Shown one piece after another: positions 61,958 to 64,000 of a stretch of DNA of 64,000 bases. The stretch covers positions 62,001 to 126,000 of the forward strand of contig NZ_ATTQ01000004.1 of NCBI RefSeq assembly GCF_000419765.1, written 5' to 3'. Source of the DNA: Rhizobium mongolense USDA 1844 (lineage in GTDB: Bacteria > Pseudomonadota > Alphaproteobacteria > Rhizobiales > Rhizobiaceae). The translations under genes were made by a program, and so were the position numbers. The notes beneath the pieces are model-generated. The model was not told where the DNA came from. It did not search any database and saw only the letters and a program-made list of their open reading frames with translations. Positions within the stretch are counted from its first letter, which is position 1; the number at the start of each line of letters is the position of its first letter.

Positions 61958-64000
61958 TCATCGTCCTTCACGCCACCACATGGCCCCGAAGGCGAGCAGC
62001 AGCACGCCGACACCGGCAAAACCGGCAAAGAGCGGCAGGGTATTGATCCCCTTCAGCACGGTCTCGTTCGTCAACTTGATCTGCATGCGGTCATTGTCGG
62101 CGACGCGAATCTGGCCGCGAACCGGAAGGATCGGCGGGACTTCGATCGCTCCATTGTTATCTGAAACGCGGGTGACAAGGCCGCGTGTCTTGCCGGAAAT
62201 CGGCTTCAGCACGTCCGTCGTCGAAATCATCGCCTTGAATTCGGGCGCATCGACGGCGCCCACATGAACGAGCGTCGTCAGGTTGCCGTTGCGGATTTCG
62301 AAGAGGCCGATCTCGTCCATCTTCTTCTCGGCCTTGAAGAGACCGGGTTCGGACTGGTTCAGCGGCAGATTTTCCGTCTTGCCTGATGGATATCGGACTG
62401 TGGCCTCGCCTGGATTGTCGCCGATCGTCTGGCGGGTTACCTCCAGTGTGCGGCCGGAGGCGCGCGCCGTCAGCGCTTCTTCCTCGAGCGCCGGTTCCTT
62501 CATCAGCCAATGGGCGATGCGGCGGTAGAGCGAGACGTGCGGGCCGCCGCCCTCAAAGCCGCGGGCCCACAACCAGCCCTGGTCGGAGAGCAGCATGGCG
62601 ACGCGCCCCTGGCCGGCACGGTTTAAAAGCAGCAGCGGATGATTGTCTGCACCAACCATGACCGTCTGGCCATGCGGAGACGCGACATCGACGCTGCGGA
62701 ACCAGCGGCCCCAATGCGGCGGCTCGTCGGCGGAGCCGTCGAGGCCGCGGGTGACGGGATGCTTGCGGCCCTCCTCGGAAAGGCGGGGATAGAAGGCCTT
62801 GTCGATCATCTGGCCGGTCGGCTCGGCAGGGAGAACGGCCGAAAGCGGCGTCAATGCAATCGAATCCTGGCCGGCATGCTCGGGACCCGCGGCGATGAGC
62901 AGCGCACCGCCGTTTTCGACATATTGTGCAATGTAGTCATAGTAGAGGATCGGCAGCACGCCGCGATGCTGGTAGCGGTCGAAGATGATCAGGTCGAAGT
63001 CTTTGATCTTGTCGACGAACAGTTCGCGTGTCGGAAAGGCGATCAGCGAAAGCTCGTTGATCGGCGTGCCGTCCTGCTTTTCAGGCGGGCGCAGAATGGT
63101 GAAATGGACGAGATCGACCGAGGCGTCGGACTTCAGGAGATTGCGCCAGGCGCGCTCGCCGGCATGCGGCTCGCCGGAGACCAAAAGCACGCGCAGGTTT
63201 TCGCGGATGCCATCGATGACATGAACGGCGCGGTTGTTTGCCTCCGTCACTTCGCCAGGCAGTCCGGCCACCGAGAATTCCAGCACGTTGCTGCCGCCGC
63301 GGGGAACCTTAAAGGAAAACGGCGTATCCTGCCCCGGTGTCGCCTGGAGCGCGGCGATCACGTCGCCGTTCAGCTTCACAGTGACATCGGCCGTGCTGCC
63401 CGGGCTCGGGCCGTCATCGAAGACGCGCAGGACCAGTTGCTGCTCTTCATTGACGATGCCGAAGCGCGGCGCCTTGATCACCTCGATACGGCGGTCAAAT
63501 TCGTTGGCCTTGCCGGTGATCAGGCCATGGACCGGCGCGTCAAAGCCGAGCGCCTGATTGACGCCCGGCGCATCATGCACTTCGCCATCCGTCAGCATGA
63601 TCGCGCCGCCGATGCGCGCTGGAGGTACGTCTGCAACGGCGGCCGAAAGGGCGGAAAAGAGGCGTGTGGACGGCGTATCGGAATTTTCCGGCTCGGTCGC
63701 ATCGACATAGCGCGGTTCAATATTCGGGAAACGCGAGAGGCGATCCTTCAACTGCGCCAGCGCCTCGTCGGTCATCTTGATACGTTCCGGCGTCTGCTGG
63801 CTCTGGCTCCGATCGACGATGACGGGAACGACCGTCGAAAGCTGCTCGCGATCTTCCTGCATGAGCAGCGGATTTGCGAGCGCTGCCAGCAATGCGAGGG
63901 CGGCGAGCGTGCGGATCCAGGCGCCGCGGATGCCGCGCCAGATGGCGAAGACCGCGACAACCGCGACGACGGCCGCGAGCGCTGCAAGAACCGGCCAGGG
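61958..64000 (-). CDS. Large membrane protein with VWA/GATase-like region, 5' end outside window
   Basis: 680 residues are visible and the frame is open to the window edge, where a hydrophobic N-terminal segment (VLAALAAVVAVVAVFAIWR) and a second helix (TLAALALLAALANPLL) occur, so the true start lies beyond. A von Willebrand A-like part begins VVPVIVDRSQSQ, with GGAIMLTDGEVHD; a DUF4159/glutamine-amidotransferase-like part follows (LLVSGEPHAGERAWRNLL, GGALLIAAGPEHAG, RVAMLLSDQGW). The C-terminus ends with another helix (LPLFAGFAGVGVLLLAF). Rhizobial homologues sit in MoxR/DUF58/BatA-like clusters, which would lie outside the window. Periplasmic quality-control role is speculative. Confidence 0.8.
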   Translation of the reverse strand, partial: PWPVLAALAAVVAVVAVFAIWRGIRGAWIRTLAALALLAALANPLLMQEDREQLSTVVPVIVDRSQSQQTPERIKMTDEALAQLKDRLSRFPNIEPRYVDATEPENSDTPSTRLFSALSAAVADVPPARIGGAIMLTDGEVHDAPGVNQALGFDAPVHGLITGKANEFDRRIEVIKAPRFGIVNEEQQLVLRVFDDGPSPGSTADVTVKLNGDVIAALQATPGQDTPFSFKVPRGGSNVLEFSVAGLPGEVTEANNRAVHVIDGIRENLRVLLVSGEPHAGERAWRNLLKSDASVDLVHFTILRPPEKQDGTPINELSLIAFPTRELFVDKIKDFDLIIFDRYQHRGVLPILYYDYIAQYVENGGALLIAAGPEHAGQDSIALTPLSAVLPAEPTGQMIDKAFYPRLSEEGRKHPVTRGLDGSADEPPHWGRWFRSVDVASPHGQTVMVGADNHPLLLLNRAGQGRVAMLLSDQGWLWARGFEGGGPHVSLYRRIAHWLMKEPALEEEALTARASGRTLEVTRQTIGDNPGEATVRYPSGKTENLPLNQSEPGLFKAEKKMDEIGLFEIRNGNLTTLVHVGAVDAPEFKAMISTTDVLKPISGKTRGLVTRVSDNNGAIEVPPILPVRGQIRVADNDRMQIKLTNETVLKGINTLPLFAGFAGVGVLLLAFGAMWWREGR

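Noticed and set aside
1-64000. tRNA, rRNA, CRISPR array, insertion sequence or phage genes
   Set aside because: Intergenic gaps were read for T-loop words, spaced repeats and transposase or integrase motifs; none was found.

Overview
This window is a gene-dense, GC-rich piece of an alphaproteobacterial chromosome, most likely from a Rhizobium (Rhizobiaceae). Several things point there: a BacA/SbmA peptide transporter with the rhizobial length and motifs, a fused trpE(G) gene behind a rhizobial-type trpL leader encoding three consecutive Trp codons, a choXWV choline uptake operon, a small ArsR-type regulator closely resembling NolR, TGA-N9-TCA iron-responsive operators, and an intergenic CTTCTCCCC/GGGGAGAAG-type palindromic repeat present three times. 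Both ends cut genes: map (methionine aminopeptidase) on the left and a large VWA/GATase-like membrane protein on the right.

Layout. 0-10 kb: map end, PadR regulator divergent from a YbfB-type MFS exporter, bacA, a secreted NodB-type deacetylase, nnrU, a TPR membrane protein with der, and an OhrR-like MarR regulator divergent from a secreted esterase. 10-25 kb: an SqdX/MgtA-like glycosyltransferase with a good PHO-box candidate, kdgK, a complete oligopeptide ABC operon (oppABCDF order, minus strand), GH13 alpha-glucosidase, adenine deaminase and a LivK-type binding protein. 25-40 kb: a secreted alpha/beta hydrolase, a Rap1a/Tai-like small protein, an omega-aminotransferase, the NolR-like regulator, choXWV followed by a HugZ-like gene, thymidine kinase, two cell-envelope genes of unknown role, a LuxR solo, a decayed stretch containing the remains of a DUF2235 gene, fhs, and an extensin-like protein. 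40-54 kb: an iron-regulated TonB-dependent heme-type receptor, trpL-trpE(G), a MarR-GNAT pair, a CDF metal transporter with queF, a DUF2076 protein, a ClpP-family protease, benE, and a leucine-attenuator leader with leuA. 54-64 kb: HxlR regulator divergent from a quinone oxidoreductase, an ECF sigma/anti-sigma pair, a TPR protein, metallophosphoesterase, Nudix hydrolase, glutathionyl-hydroquinone reductase, GNAT, a sugar/organic-acid type MFS porter, and the truncated membrane protein.

The genes are mostly housekeeping, transport and stress functions in short operons. No tRNA, rRNA, CRISPR array, insertion sequence, prophage or integrative element was seen. The most informative signals are regulatory: two amino-acid attenuators (trp, leu), a phosphate-type box ahead of a lipid-type glycosyltransferase, twin iron boxes sitting on the promoter of the TonB receptor, and intercistronic hairpins that separate binding-protein genes from their permeases. 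I did not find a convincing, wholly new multi-gene system; the least explained parts are the decayed 36.4-37.2 kb region, the hairpin ahead of the CDF gene and a few small open frames.
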